A DNA stretch of 64,000 bases from Chondrus crispus (taxonomy: Eukaryota > Rhodophyta > Florideophyceae > Gigartinales > Gigartinaceae), in assembly GCF_000350225.1 (NCBI RefSeq), contig NW_005179020.1, forward strand, positions 30,896 to 94,895. Direction: 5' to 3'. The notes under the pieces are model-generated. The model did no database searches, had not been told where the DNA came from, and saw only the letters and a list, made by a program, of their open reading frames with translations. Within the stretch, counting starts at the first letter, position 1. Every line of letters starts with the position of its first letter. The position numbers were made by a program, and so were the translations under genes. This document shows, piece by piece, positions 9,858 to 19,965 of the stretch.

Positions 9858-10571
9858 TGTTGCATAAACACCCCCGCGGAGACTGGTGTGTTCTATGTTT
9901 GTGTGGGTGTGTGCTAACAGTTCTTGCGGAGACTCTACATCTGACAGAAGACCGGAAACACGGCCCACCCACGGAACTGGGAAGGGGCTCCGGGTAGTAG
10001 TGGTAGAGCGGGATCGGAGGAGAACGGGCGCACGCCCAGGCCGATCTACGCCTCGCCTCTCCGGAGCAGCGCGGGGTGGAGTACCAGAGCTGACGGGCAG
10101 AAGCAAATCTAGGCTCGCTTGCGTGCTCGCGCGTCCTCTAACCGCGCTCAGTCTCGCTGTAAGGCAACTAGGCAAATGTACTTTGGAATAAGCAGACAGA
10201 ACCAAGGTGGAGGGTCCTTGAAAACCCCATGCTTGTGGCTCCCCTCCGCCGTCGGTCCGCCCATATTTAATGTACATAGTAATCTATCATAACGCTACAA
10301 TACAGGGATACTGTATTGTACTGCTGTAGGGCGGCTCGGCCTGCATTGTAAAGTTGTCAGCCGTTGAGGCTGTCACTACACGTGCAGTACACGAATAGTA
10401 TCCGTGTGTGCGCGCGCTTCGTACACGTGTGGTACACGTGTGCCCGTGTGTGCGCGCGCCCCGTACACATGTAGTACACTTGGACACGCGTTGTAGCACT
10501 GTAGAACGTCGGGCTCTACAGCAGCAAATCCAATCGTAATCTAATCTAATTTAAATCCCCCAGGGGGTACA
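9858..10571. mobile_element. Solo LTR-B, copy 1 (714 bp)
   Basis: Starts TGTTGCATAAACACCCCC and ends CAGGGGGTACA, so the ends are inverted (TGT...ACA). Flanked by GCGAG (9853-9857) and GCGTG (10572-10576), a 5-bp duplication with one change. It aligns along its length with the copy at 12975-13623: shared GGTAGAGCGGG segment, CGATCTACGCCTCG, CCGTCGGTCCGC, ATTTAATGTACATAGTA and a GTACACGTG-rich distal part. The strand of the parent element is unknown. Confidence 0.75.
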
Positions 10572-10573
10572 GC

Positions 10574-10873
10574 GTGTTTTCCGCAAAGCACACAGTACGA
10601 CTGCAGACCACGAAAGAGATGCGTCGCACCCCCGGTCAGGTAGTAGAAGCGAAAGTGCCTCTGCAAAGCGGCCGCGCCACCCCTGCCACTGGCGCCCCGG
10701 GATCCATCCAGCCCGTGGAAACGTCAACCTCTAGCACGCAGAACGCGTCTCGAACGGGCGCGACGAGCAACGTCGCACCGAAGCGTTCGACGCTGCGCGT
10801 GTACTCGGGACCTGTTCCGGAGTGCCTTCGAACGACGCGACCCGAAAAATTACAAATTGAGGTTCCCGTTTGA
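10574..10873 (+). other. Unrecognised open frame of 99 codons
   Basis: Plus-strand frame beginning just after LTR-B. It is rich in Thr, Ser, Ala and Pro in the middle (TSTSSTQNASRTGATSN), with a possible ATG at 10619. Codon use is moderately GC-rich. The opposite strand is also open here, so the coding strand is uncertain. No family recognised. Confidence 0.25.
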
Positions 10874-10965
10874 AATTATTCGGTGGACAGTACCCCGAAC
10901 ACCGAAAGGTGTAGACTACCATTTCGGCAGGGGTAGTCATGGTGAGGTGAAGGGTGGTCTCGCCA

Positions 10966-11343
10966 TTACGCGGTAGATGCGCAGTCCCGGCAGGGGCGAA
11001 TGTAAAGCTGGTGGTCTGCGTACGGATCGCGGACGGCGGGAGAGTCTTGAACGCGTCGAGAAGTGCCACTCGCAGGGAGGGACGCCGAACGGACCGACCA
11101 CAGGCCGTCGCGCTCGAACCGATAGCGCTCACGGTTGCGCAACGATCTCTTGTAGGCTCCGGCCGTTCGTTCAGATGCCTCTCGCATGGAGGTTTGCTCG
11201 CGGTTCAATCGCTGTACTTCCGAGTCACGCGCCGCCAATTCGCCACGGCTGCCGCGCGCCTCGTCGCTCCGTGACAGGAACCAGTCTGCTGGGGTACCTA
11301 CCAGCCCGCTCAAATTCCAGACCCGCGGGCTGGAGACGTCCAA
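10966..11343 (-). pseudogene. Unrecognised minus-strand coding remnant, coiled-coil-like
   Basis: A 125-codon frame with a Glu/Arg-rich amphipathic middle (ELAARDSEVQRLNREQTSMR) typical of a short coiled coil, ending in TAA. GC-rich third positions support former coding. It could belong to the same gene as 11602-12727 on this strand, with introns or frameshifts between. No family recognised. Confidence 0.35.
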
Positions 11344-11601
11344 TGCTCGCTACACTTTGGGGACAGCCGTGAACGCCTCCTGGGAGAGCCCGAGATCACG
11401 TACGCAACGCTCACGCGCCATGACTTGCCTCACTGCATCAAGGGGCGGGACGGGTAGGACGGCGTCTGTACGGCCGTAACCTCCTCCGAGGCGGTAACCC
11501 ACACATGGAAGCGTACGGAAAGGGTCCGGTGCGAGGCAATCCGCTTCTACACCTATGGCGTCGAGGGCCCGGTAGCGCTTCCATCGAGCACGTTGGTTTT
11601 T

Positions 11602-11919
11602 CTAACCGACGCCTCCCCTCCTTCCCGTATTAAAGAAAACTGGTGGTTGCAGAAGAGCCTGCTGCGAAGGTATCCGACGTCGGTCGTATGTGAGAAAGGA
11701 TCTCCGGACTCCAGTCTTATGATTCATCCACAACCGATCGTTCCGCGGGCTTACCTCCCCGGCAGGGGAGACTTCATCTCCGTGTCCCAACGTTCTGGGG
11801 ACGTGGGAGGAACAGAGTTCCGATGGATACAGTGCAGCATTGGACAGGCCTGACGCGCGACGCCCTACGAACGCAACGGTGTGGCCCGGCTGGACAAAAA
11901 CCCACCGGTTCAGGTACAC
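11602..11919 (-). pseudogene. Unrecognised minus-strand coding remnant with a splice-donor-like site
   Basis: A 105-codon frame containing FVQPGHTVAFVGRRASGLS. Near 11748-11756 the minus strand reads GGGGAGGTAAGC, a good match to a spliceosomal 5' donor, so translation beyond it may be intron. It follows 11938-12727 on the same strand within 20 bp, in another phase. Function unknown. Confidence 0.35.
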
Positions 11920-11937
11920 TTCCGCTATAAAGGCGCA

Positions 11938-12727
11938 TCAAACGGACCAGGCCCACTCGCACTCATAGTTGACCGCGAGCCGCGAGTAGGTGGGGTGCGG
12001 CAGATCGGCACATATAAAGCAGAAGTGCTTCAAGACGGGAGGAAGTAGAGGGTGAATCCCTACCGAGGGAAGTCTATCCCTCACGATTGACGGGAGTGGG
12101 GGAAAGTACCCGGCCGATAAGCCGGACGCCTCGTTCTCCAGTCTATACCCGGACCAATCGTAGTGCGCGAAGCCCACTGAATGCAGGCGCATCAACGAGC
12201 ACGACGATTTCTGCAATGCAATCCGGGGGTTTGAAGATGACGTGGAGACGGGGGTCACGTACAACCTCGCCACCTCGGGCAGGACTAACCGCCGTGAGGC
12301 GTCGCGCCCCGGACCGGATAGGAACGATCCCATCCGGTCCACGTTCTCCACCTCCGCCATATTGAATGCGAAGGTGCAGTCACTGGGCAGCCCATCCGGC
12401 AGCTGCAAGCCTGAACCGGCGCCCTCGGCCATCACTCGGTTCAGTGCCGAGGGCGCGTCGTCCACCCCACCGGCTTTGCAACCCTTCAGCACCCGGGCGA
12501 GGTCCTGTCCAAGCCAGGCCCAAGATACAACCTCATCTGCAGTGATCCCTGAGCGAGCTCGGCGTCGCCAGGGGTACTTCAGCTCGTGGACGGGAAGGAG
12601 AGGTGCTTTCGCGGACGGGAACCGCAGCTACCGAGTGGCAGAGTACAACTCCTCCGCCCCCGCGTCGGGAGCGGGACGGGCCAGGCCTATCGGCGGCCGA
12701 GGCCAACGACAACCACCGTCCGCCTGA
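11938..12727 (-). pseudogene. Unrecognised protein remnant, about 260 codons with one stop
   Basis: A nearly continuous minus-strand frame from about 12720 to 11938, with one in-frame stop near 12630. Segments include EVVSWAWLGQDLARVLKGC, FAFNMAEVENVDRMGSFLSG and SVGFAHYDWSGYRLEN. The composition (Trp, aromatic and charged residues in balance) looks like real protein. I see no retroelement motif. Together with 10966-11919 it may be one decayed host or accessory gene reading leftward, later broken by LTR insertions. Confidence 0.4.
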
Positions 12728-12894
12728 CGGAGCCTACAGTGGGCTGAAGGGCTAGGGAGGGCCGCCCTCCACTGACGGCCTTACCTTGCGCTTATTCTAA
12801 TTTTCCATTTTATTCTCGTGCACCTGCACGTCCGAAGCGCGAGCATTAGAACGGAACCGCACTGGCCGGGACGCGATAGCAAGCGAGCGAGCCA

Positions 12895-12962
12895 GGATAC
12901 GCTTCCGGCCGTCGGTCTCCCATAGGACTCAATGCACAAGTTAATCTATCACACTACAGCGC
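12895..12962. repeat. LTR-B fragment, left part, split by Gypsy-2
   Basis: GCCGTCGGTCTCCCAT followed by CAATGCACA-GTTAATCTATCA aligns with the LTR-B core (near 10245-10285 and 13345-13395). It continues on the far side of Gypsy-2 at 19883-19965. The outer ends of this older copy are not recognisable. Confidence 0.6.
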
Positions 12963-14261
12963 TGTTGTGACCACTGTAGTATAAACACCCCCAACGGAGG
13001 GGGGTGTATACTCAGTTCTTGCGGAGACCCCGATCGGAGAAGGGAAGCAACCCCAGGTAACGGAACCGGGAAGCGGGCCCGGGTAGCGTAGTGGTAGAGC
13101 GGGTTCGGACGGGGACGCGCGCACGGGCGTGTCGATCTACGCCTCGACGCCCCGGGGGCAGCGCTGGGTTACGTACCAGCGCTGACGGGCGGAGGCGGAT
13201 CTAAGCTCGCTCGTGTGCTCGCGCGTCCCCTGCCCGCTCGGCTCCTAACTAGATACGGGCTATTGTAGGCAGCCCGATCTAGAATAAGCGGGGCGAGCTT
13301 GACCATAGGCGTAGGTTCTGGACAAGCTCGTGCTTGTCCCCCCCCTGCTGCCGTCGGTCCGCTCATATTTAATGTACATAGTAGTCTATCATAACTCTAC
13401 AGTAGTGCCGGCCAGCCGGCACTGTAACGCTGTCAGCCGTCAGGGCTGACAGTACACGTGTGCATTGCGTATAGTACACGTGTGTGCGTGTGTGCGCGCG
13501 TCCCCGTACACGTGGGGTACACGCGGACACATGTGGCAGCGCCGTAGAGCGTCGATCTCTACAGTAGCTGATCCCATCCTGATCTAATCTAAATTACAGC
13601 CCCCAAGGGGGGGTTATACCACAACCACTCCTGGACACAATGAAAGCCAGGTCGTTTATTGGAGTCAAAAGGCTACTTGGGGTGGCGCTGCTCGAGAATC
13701 CACTCGCGCACCTCAGGAATCCACCTGACGCCGTTGCCCAAAGTCTTTTCGATCCTCTTCTCTTCTGGTTCTCCTGCTTCTCCTTCGTCTTCGTGTCCCC
13801 CCCTCTGCTCCTTCCTCCCAGTCTATCCCTCCTTATCTACTGACTTATCAGCTCTTGTCTTCCCCACACATTGCGCTTCGTGCTGGTGGTGTCTCCTTAC
13901 CCGCTCTTCCCTTCGGCGCCCGACAAAGAGCGCACCACCCGCCGTCCCCACCTTCGATTCCCTCAGCGTATCCACGGGCCCACTACACGCTCCCTACTAT
14001 CGGTCCGCTTCCCCTTCGACTCACCCCATCTGCGCGCCCTCGATTTCCCTCCATCCCCCACAGACTGCGCTTTTCTCCCACGGCCTCTCACGATCACCGC
14101 CAGTACCGATCGCCCTGTCTGCTGGCCCCAGAGTTCCCTTCGTTCCAGTCTCCCGCGTCTGCGCATCCCCTTCGAACCGCTAGGTACACAAGAGCACGCT
14201 GTTGGGAGGCCTGTGAGGCGTCATAACATGACACGTAGCCCTGAAGCCAGGTGTTCCAACA
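12963..14261 (-). repeat. Gypsy-2 3' LTR, interrupted
   Basis: 12963-12974 plus 13624-14261. Removing the inserted LTR-B and its target duplication restores a 645-bp LTR that differs from 19238-19882 at about two positions (near 14205 and 14211). The LTR is pyrimidine-rich on the plus strand. Long open frames inside it on the plus strand are present in both LTRs and have no recognisable motif. Confidence 0.9.
12975..13623. mobile_element. Solo LTR-B, copy 2 (649 bp), inside the Gypsy-2 LTR
   Basis: Starts TGTAGTATAAACACCCCC and ends GGGGGGGTTATACCACA, an imperfect inverted pair. Perfect 5-bp duplication ACCAC at 12970-12974 and 13624-13628. The other Gypsy-2 LTR keeps the uninterrupted target TTGTGACCACTCCTGG at 19241-19256. 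It contains a tRNA A-box-like word at 13084-13100 and strong hairpins at 13404-13423 (arms AGTGCCGG/CCGGCACT) and 13429-13452 (CTGTCAGCC/GGCTGACAG). No internal region is present. Confidence 0.92.
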
Positions 14262-14380
14262 TTCGTCCCTTTTCCAGACTTCTATGATCGCCTTCGGAAC
14301 GACTACAGGTGAACAACTTCGGGTTCAGGAATGAAAGACTTCGACGCTGTGAGGGGGGAGGGTTGGTGAGATCGGTTTGC

Positions 14381-14938
14381 TCATCGTTGCCTGTGCGCAG
14401 CGTCGGCGTCAGATGCAGTTGTCTTCTTCCTCATGCGCGTCGTCCATGCTGCCACCACGGCCTCCGGAAGGTCTTGCTCGGATGTCCATCGCGGGGACTT
14501 CCGACCCCCCAACTGTACCCGAAACATGCGACGAATTTTCCCGTCGTTTTCTTCCTCGTCTCTCATCCCGCCAATCTTTTTTATCATGCGCGAGCTATCT
14601 GGAAATACCCCTTCACGAGGGTCTGCCGTTTCCACCGAGGCTTTGCTGATTTTTCGTAGTCTGTTGGCGTGAACTCGTGCCTCCCGGTTCCCTTTCTCTG
14701 ACCGTAGCAGATAACTGGTGTGGGAGAGACGCTTCTGCACCACGTACGGACCGACCCAGGGCGGTGCCAGCTTGCTTCCCTCTTGACCGATCAGGTCCGG
14801 GCTCCACACCAGCACGCGATCTCCATCCTTGAATTCGACACCCTTGACAGTTGCGTCGTACTGTAGCGCCGCCCGGGACCTGGAATCCTTGCCTCTGATG
14901 ATCAGCGACTTATGTAGCTCGCGTATGTGGGTTCGCAA
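14381..14938 (-). pseudogene. Gypsy-2 integrase C-terminal domain and chromodomain-like tail
   Basis: End of the Gypsy-2 polyprotein. Residues about 1-85 are the integrase C-terminal barrel: DGDRVLVWSPDL, then the GPY motif (PPWVGPYVVQ) and LRSEKGNREARVHANRLR. Near the C terminus, MFRVQLGGRKSPRWTSEQDL resembles the strand and final helix of a chromodomain, although the usual W-x-G-Y is not intact. The frame is offset from 14902-16035, so a one-base shift lies near 14930-14960. The natural stop is at 14381-14383. Confidence 0.75.
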
Positions 14939-16035
14939 ATCGCAGGCTCGCCAGACATCCGGTCAAGCTCTGCATGACCCCAGGCCATAAAACGCTGAAT
15001 TCCGAACATCGCTTCGTATGGGCTCATTCCAGTGGCTTTGCTTGTCCCCGAATTGTACCTGAAGCATGCAAGGGCAACGTGGTTGTCCCAGTCGTCCTGC
15101 CCCGTGCTAAAGAAGCACGCAATGTCCTGGGCGAGAGTGCGATTGAACCGCTCAACGCAGCCATTCGTCTGAGGGTGGAACGCCGTTGTAGTCACCCTTT
15201 GAACCCCCAGCTGCTCAGCCATTGACGTGACGACTTCTCCGATAAAGTTCGGACCCCTGTCCGAGAGAAGAGCTTCCATCACCCCAAAAATACTGGTCCA
15301 TTCGTCGAGCAGAGCCTTGGCAATAGTTCCCGCCTTTTCGTCGGGGATGGCTACAGCACGAGCAAAGCGGGTGAATGTGTCTACGATTACCAGTATCTTC
15401 AGGTTTCCTCGGGTAGTCCTCGGCGTGATGGTCTGGACATCCACTGCCACTTGCGACAATCGGCGGGGAGGATGATAAACTTGCATGCGAGCGTTGCGTC
15501 CGGGTCTCGCTGCTTTCACCCCTGCACATGCGACGCATTCCTCAATTTTTTGCTGAACGTCCCTTTGCCATCCCCTCCACCAGAACCTCCTCGCCACCCT
15601 TTCTCGTGTTCGCTGCAGCGCATAGTGACCGGCAAGCTTTGACCCATGAGCATACTGTAGCACGGCGGGGATGAGCGATCTTGGGACGAAAGGGCGCAAT
15701 CCAACGCGACGTTCAATGCACAAGACCCCGTCTGGGTCTACTATGAACTCCTGCCCTTTCCCGCCTCTGACTCGCTTCAGCAACTCAGACAGCTCCTCCC
15801 CTTGCGCGGCTTTCAGCGTCTGCGTCGAAAACCCACCTGAAAGTATGCGCGAAATGCCCCCTTGCTCCCCAATTGCCTGGGCTGCCTCTGCAGTGTCACC
15901 AGGGGTGGAAATCTCGCCAAAACAGCGTCGGCAGAGCGGCTTCGGGACCGCATCGCGACTGAGGGCATCCGGTACCACCATGGACGCTCCAGGTGTGTAC
16001 TTCACCGTGAATTCAAAGTCCTGTATCTCGACCAT
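14902..16035 (-). pseudogene. Gypsy-2 RNase H end and integrase core
   Basis: Starts with the RNase H tail (FEFTVKYTPGASMVVPDALS, where DALSR is the classic gypsy RNase H end). The integrase zinc domain follows (GSKLAGHYALQRTRERV...ECVACAGVK, HHCC). The catalytic core has D (AVDVQTITP), D (LLSDRGPNFIG) and E (HPQTNGCVERFNRT). It is continuous in phase with 16063-17673 except for a TAG at 16063-16065, where gypsy elements normally read through (LMSL-stop-DTRGRLARW). The core residues are intact, so decay is by nonsense and frameshift. Confidence 0.85.
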
Positions 16036-16062
16036 CCACCTGGCCAGTCGTCCACGTGTGTC

Positions 16063-17958
16063 CTAGAGACTCATAAGCCACTTGAGTGAAAGGTGGTCCG
16101 TCCCCACCACGAGCTCCTGTTCTCCGTGCAAGTAACATCTACACTTTCGCAAGCCGTGGACGACTGCGAGGCACTCGCGCTCTGTGACAGTATACTTCAC
16201 CTCGGCGTCGCTCAGTTTGCGGCTTGTAAATGACACAGGTCGCCATGAATTGTCATTGCTCAGCTGTAGCAGCACGCCTCCGATTCCGTAACCGCTCGCG
16301 TCGGTAAGCATCCTTTTTGGTGACCCTCTCGTGGGCGGCACCAAAAATTCCGGGGCACTCAGCACATCGTTGATATCTTTCCAGGCCTGGATCTGGGCTT
16401 CACCCCAGCGCGCGTCCCAGTCCGCGATCAAAAGCCTCTTCCCGGGTCGCTTCCGCTTGTTGAAACCTGTCCCGCGCAGTACTGAGTACAGGGGCCTCGC
16501 AGTTTCGGCAAAGTGGTCAATAAACTCGGCAAAGTAGTTGGCGAGTCCCAGAAATCGCATGACATCCTCGCCATTTTGGAGTACACGTAAATCACGGATA
16601 GCTCTCACATGTATGTCCGAGGGCTTCATTACGTTAGGGCTAATACGGTGCCCGAGCTCTTTGACATCTCGGACCCTGAACACACATTTCGAAAACTTCA
16701 GCCGTGCTCCTGCATGCAGAAATGTGTCTACAACTGAGGCTAGGCACTGTAAGTGCTCTTCCTCCGTCATCGTTTCGAGGCTGATATCGTCCATGAAGGC
16801 CCATACGTCACGACCTTTCCTTCCCGCAAGAATTGCGTTCACCACACGCTGAAAAACTGCAGGCGAATTCTTGAGTCCCTGAGGGAGGCGCACGTATCGC
16901 AAAAGACCGATGACTGTACAGATGGCTGTGTAGTCGCGCGAGTCCTCTGTCAGGCTGACCTGGAAGAATCCGTCTTTCAAATCAACAGTCGAAAAGATTC
17001 TCTTGCTCCCCATCCAGTCTAAGGTAGCGCGCACATCCTCCATAGGGTAGGAGTCAGCGATGGTGAGGGCGTTGAGTCCCCTGAAATCTGATGTAACCCT
17101 TGTGGCTCCGTCCTTCTTTTTGACAAACGCATTGTTTGCGGCCCACGGCAAAGAGGCGTGTTCGACGACCCCCATCTGTAGCAACCTTTCCATGGCGGCC
17201 TTCTCGAGCTCTCCTTCCCTTGGAGAACGTCTTCTGACTGGGCTGCAGCCTGGTCGTGCGTCATCTACCAGTGTAATTCGGTGCTCCACTCCCTTGATGT
17301 GGCCTAGTCCCTTGAAAACTTCCCTGTGCAACCACAACGTTGCACGTAGTTTCTCCTGCATGGGAGCGTCTGGGTGGAAGTGGGATAGGTCCATATCCCG
17401 AATGGCATCGTCGACGTCTGCGTCACAAATTGCCCCTGCGGTCTCGATTTCCAAGCGAGGCCCTCGACACCTCGAGACCCTCCCCTTCAGCTGTAGTCCA
17501 TTGACAGAGATCTTTCCCTTCATCGTGGAGAGGTTCAGAACGAGTCCATATCGCCTCCAAAATTGGCTCCCAAGCAGGAGCTTGGAGGGCAAATGGGAGG
17601 CGACTCGTGCCCGTTCTGTGAACACTCGCCCCCACAACATGAAGATCATTGGCCCTTCACCGCACACCTCCATTTGGGACCCGTCTGCGGTCTTCGCAGC
17701 AGATGCGTCCGCCTTTCACTCTCCGCCGTGGTCTTCGAACCACTTGCGGTCAACCCACACCGACCGCGCTCCCGTATCTACAGGTACCCAGACGGCTTCA
17801 CTGCCTACCTTGACCTGTACGACTACTTCCTCACGTCTGCCTGCATTGCCAGTCGTACAACTACAGACGTGTTCCCGCCTCCCGGGCGCTCTTGGCACCC
17901 CATTGGCCTTTAGGTGCGACGGGGGGACTGCGCCACTCGCCCGGAGGCGCTCCCCCAC
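16063..17958 (-). pseudogene. Gypsy-2 protease, reverse transcriptase and RNase H
   Basis: At 17716-17958 the protease site VPVDTGARSVWV has the catalytic D-T-G-A. A TGA at 17716-17718 stops it, but the same phase continues to 16063. RT has the fingers (GVVEHASLPWAANNAFVKKKDG), RVTSDFRGLNALT, LPQGLKNSPAVFQR and the catalytic motif F-M-D-D in place of Y-x-D-D. RNase H begins LTDASGYGIGGVLLQ. The TAG at 16063 ends it just before the RNase H tail. The stops are TGA and TAG, each one C-to-T change from CGA or CAG. Confidence 0.85.
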
Positions 17959-19187
17959 TCTTTCCCCGAGGAGGAGTTCTCCGCGGCGTGACGAAGCTTG
18001 GCCTTTTCCGGGCAGCCCCTCGCGATATGACCTTTCCTACCACAGTGGTAACATTTGGCGTTCTCGAAACGTGCATCAGCACCAACCGTGTGGGGGCCAC
18101 CGAGTACTTGTGCTACCGCCTCATCCTTTTCGCTGTCGGCATGTTCGGCAGTCAGTTGCACACGCTCGCTATGGAACCTTGTTCTGTGCACATCTGCCGA
18201 CCGCCCGAGCAGCATCATCGAGACCCGAGCCGTGACTTCGTCAAATGGCCCCGAGATGGACAAGGCCAAGTTCCTCATATTTGGGGGCAATGACTGTACA
18301 AATCGATCCAGAAGTATCTCGTCCGAGACTTTCTCCGGGAGTGCGAGCGCGGCGGTCCGAACGCGCGCCGCGAATTCGCTCACGGTTTCTTTGCCATCGC
18401 GCCAGCTCAGCGCGTTGAACTTTAGACGTAGCGCCCTGCGGTGGCTGGTGTTACATAGCCTTTTTTCCAGCAGCTTCCATAGCTCATCCGCGCTAGCCTG
18501 CAAGTGCTCTGCCGCCACCAATTCGTAGATGGCTAGGGCGTTCCCAGAAAATGCGCAAGGAAGCAATCGGCGATGTGTGCCACCTGTAACAGGGAAGTCG
18601 TGGCATAGACGCGTCCAGGCCTTCCGGGCGGCAAAGTAGTTCCCATCGCCCGGTTGCTTGATCTGGACCGGCTCTAAGGCCTTACACTATATCTTGAAGG
18701 CAGGCTGAGGACCTAAAACTGCTGATTGCGAGCTTTGTGATGCCTTTTCGCAATGGTCGTCGTCGTGATTCTGCTCAGTTTTGTCGCTCTGATTGCAAGG
18801 TGTGGTTCCAGATTCCGCCGCGGAACCTTGGATTCTTTTGTCGATCCTCGTGCAGGTCTCCAGCGCCAAACCTAGGTTCGAAACACAGTTCCCAACTTCC
18901 ACAACAGCAGCGGTGTTTTCCTGCAGATGGGTCAGCATATCCTCGAGGACGTGCCTCATGTTCGTGAATGCGTCCTCCAAATTGCCTTCTTTGCGATTGC
19001 CCTGAGACGCGGCCTCCTTGCCGTCCCCAGATGTTCGCACATCGTGTGTCGTGGGGTCCGCTGGCGTAACTGGGCTTGCTGCATCAAATGCAGTCTCTCC
19101 AACAGTCCGCTCGACCGCTTCATCGCCACAAAAAAGACGACGTTGCTCGGTCAAATCGGTTTCGGCCCATTGTCCAGCTTCCATCAC
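17910..19187 (-). pseudogene. Gypsy-2 gag with CCHC knuckle
   Basis: Structural protein of the virus-like particle. A long frame from 19187 has a TAG at 18687-18689 but stays in phase to 17910. The N-terminal half (19187-18690) is acidic and Ser/Thr-rich with a helical segment (DAFTNMRHVLEDMLTHLQEN). The capsid part at 18566-18100 is leucine- and arginine-rich with FNALSWRDGKETVSEFAARV, typical of gypsy gag. A zinc knuckle C-x2-C-x4-H-x4-C (CYHCGRKGHIARGC) lies near 18060-18010. It overlaps the protease frame by about 48 bp, which suggests programmed frameshifting into pol. Confidence 0.85.
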
Positions 19188-19237
19188 TGAACGAGTTTCC
19201 TACTCTTCGTCCAATGAAAGCACTAACAAATTTGTTA

Positions 19238-19882
19238 TGTTGTGACCACTCCTGGACACAATGAAAGCCAGGTCGTTTATTGGAGTCAAAAGGCTACTTG
19301 GGGTGGCGCTGCTCGAGAATCCACTCGCGCACCTCAGGAATCCACCTGACGCCGTTGCCCAAAGTCTTTTCGATCCTCTTCTCTTCTGGTTCTCCTGCTT
19401 CTCCTTCGTCTTCGTGTCCCCCCCTCTGCTCCTTCCTCCCAGTCTATCCCTCCTTATCTACTGACTTATCAGCTCTTGTCTTCCCCACACATTGCGCTTC
19501 GTGCTGGTGGTGTCTCCTTACCCGCTCTTCCCTTCGGCGCCCGACAAAGAGCGCACCACCCGCCGTCCCCACCTTCGATTCCCTCAGCGTATCCACGGGC
19601 CCACTACACGCTCCCTACTATCGGTCCGCTTCCCCTTCGACTCACCCCATCTGCGCGCCCTCGATTTCCCTCCATCCCCCACAGACTGCGCTTTTCTCCC
19701 ACGGCCTCTCACGATCACCGCCAGTACCGATCGCCCTGTCTGCTGGCCCCAGAGTTCCCTTCGTTCCAGTCTCCCGCGTCTGCGCATCCCCTTCGAACCG
19801 CTAGGTACACAAGAGCACGCTGTCGGGACGCCTGTGAGGCGTCATAACATGACACGTAGCCCTGAAGCCAGGTGTTCCAACA
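19238..19882 (-). repeat. Gypsy-2 5' LTR (645 bp)
   Basis: Uninterrupted copy that preserves the empty site for the LTR-B insertion found in its partner. On the minus strand it reads TGTTGGAACACC... to ...CACAACA. It is followed on the right by the second part of an older LTR-B fragment. Confidence 0.9.
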
Positions 19883-19965
19883 GCGCAGTACCTACTCTAC
19901 CGTAGTGAGCTACTGTTGCCAGTGCGGGCCGTCCCGCACTGTAGAGCTGCCAGCCATCGATGCTA
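19883..19965. repeat. LTR-B fragment, right part
   Basis: Continues the fragment at 12895-12962 across Gypsy-2. It contains a hairpin AGTGCGGG / CCCGCACT at 19921-19940, the counterpart of 13404-13423 with a paired base change, followed by GAGCTGCCAGCC. Similarity to LTR-B is lost after about 19965. Confidence 0.6.

Larger units (their letters stand above)
12963..19882 (-). mobile_element. Gypsy-2, Ty3/gypsy retrotransposon with solo LTR-B inserted
   Basis: Minus-strand element with 645-bp LTRs ending TGTTG...CAACA and a 4-bp GCGC flank repeat (12959-12962, 19883-19886). Without the LTR-B insertion it is about 6.27 kb. On the minus strand the order is LTR, gag with CCHC knuckle, protease, RT, RNase H, integrase, chromodomain-like tail, LTR. 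A purine tract (GGAAAAGGGACGAA on the minus strand) lies next to the 3' LTR at 14262-14275. The sequence beside the 5' LTR (19200-19237) does not start with TGG, so the tRNA primer is not obvious. LTR identity implies a very recent insertion, yet the coding region carries three stops and a frameshift. Confidence 0.9.

Noticed and set aside
9732-10277. Minus-strand frame of 181 codons
   Set aside because: It crosses the LTR-B boundary and is mostly LTR sequence, so it cannot be one ancestral gene.
9858-13623. Reading the two LTR-B copies as the LTRs of one element with 10572-12960 as its interior
   Set aside because: Each copy has its own target-site duplication (GCGAG/GCGTG and ACCAC), and the second sits within the Gypsy-2 LTR, so both are independent solo LTRs.
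13640-14287. Long plus-strand open frames (up to 174 codons) that recur at 19261-19905
   Set aside because: They lie inside the two Gypsy-2 LTRs, so recurrence reflects LTR duplication. Composition is Pro/Ser/Arg-rich from pyrimidine-rich DNA, and no motif is present.
17060-18235. Plus-strand frame of 391 codons opposite Gypsy-2 gag and protease
   Set aside because: The opposite strand carries clear protease, RT and knuckle motifs; this frame has none.
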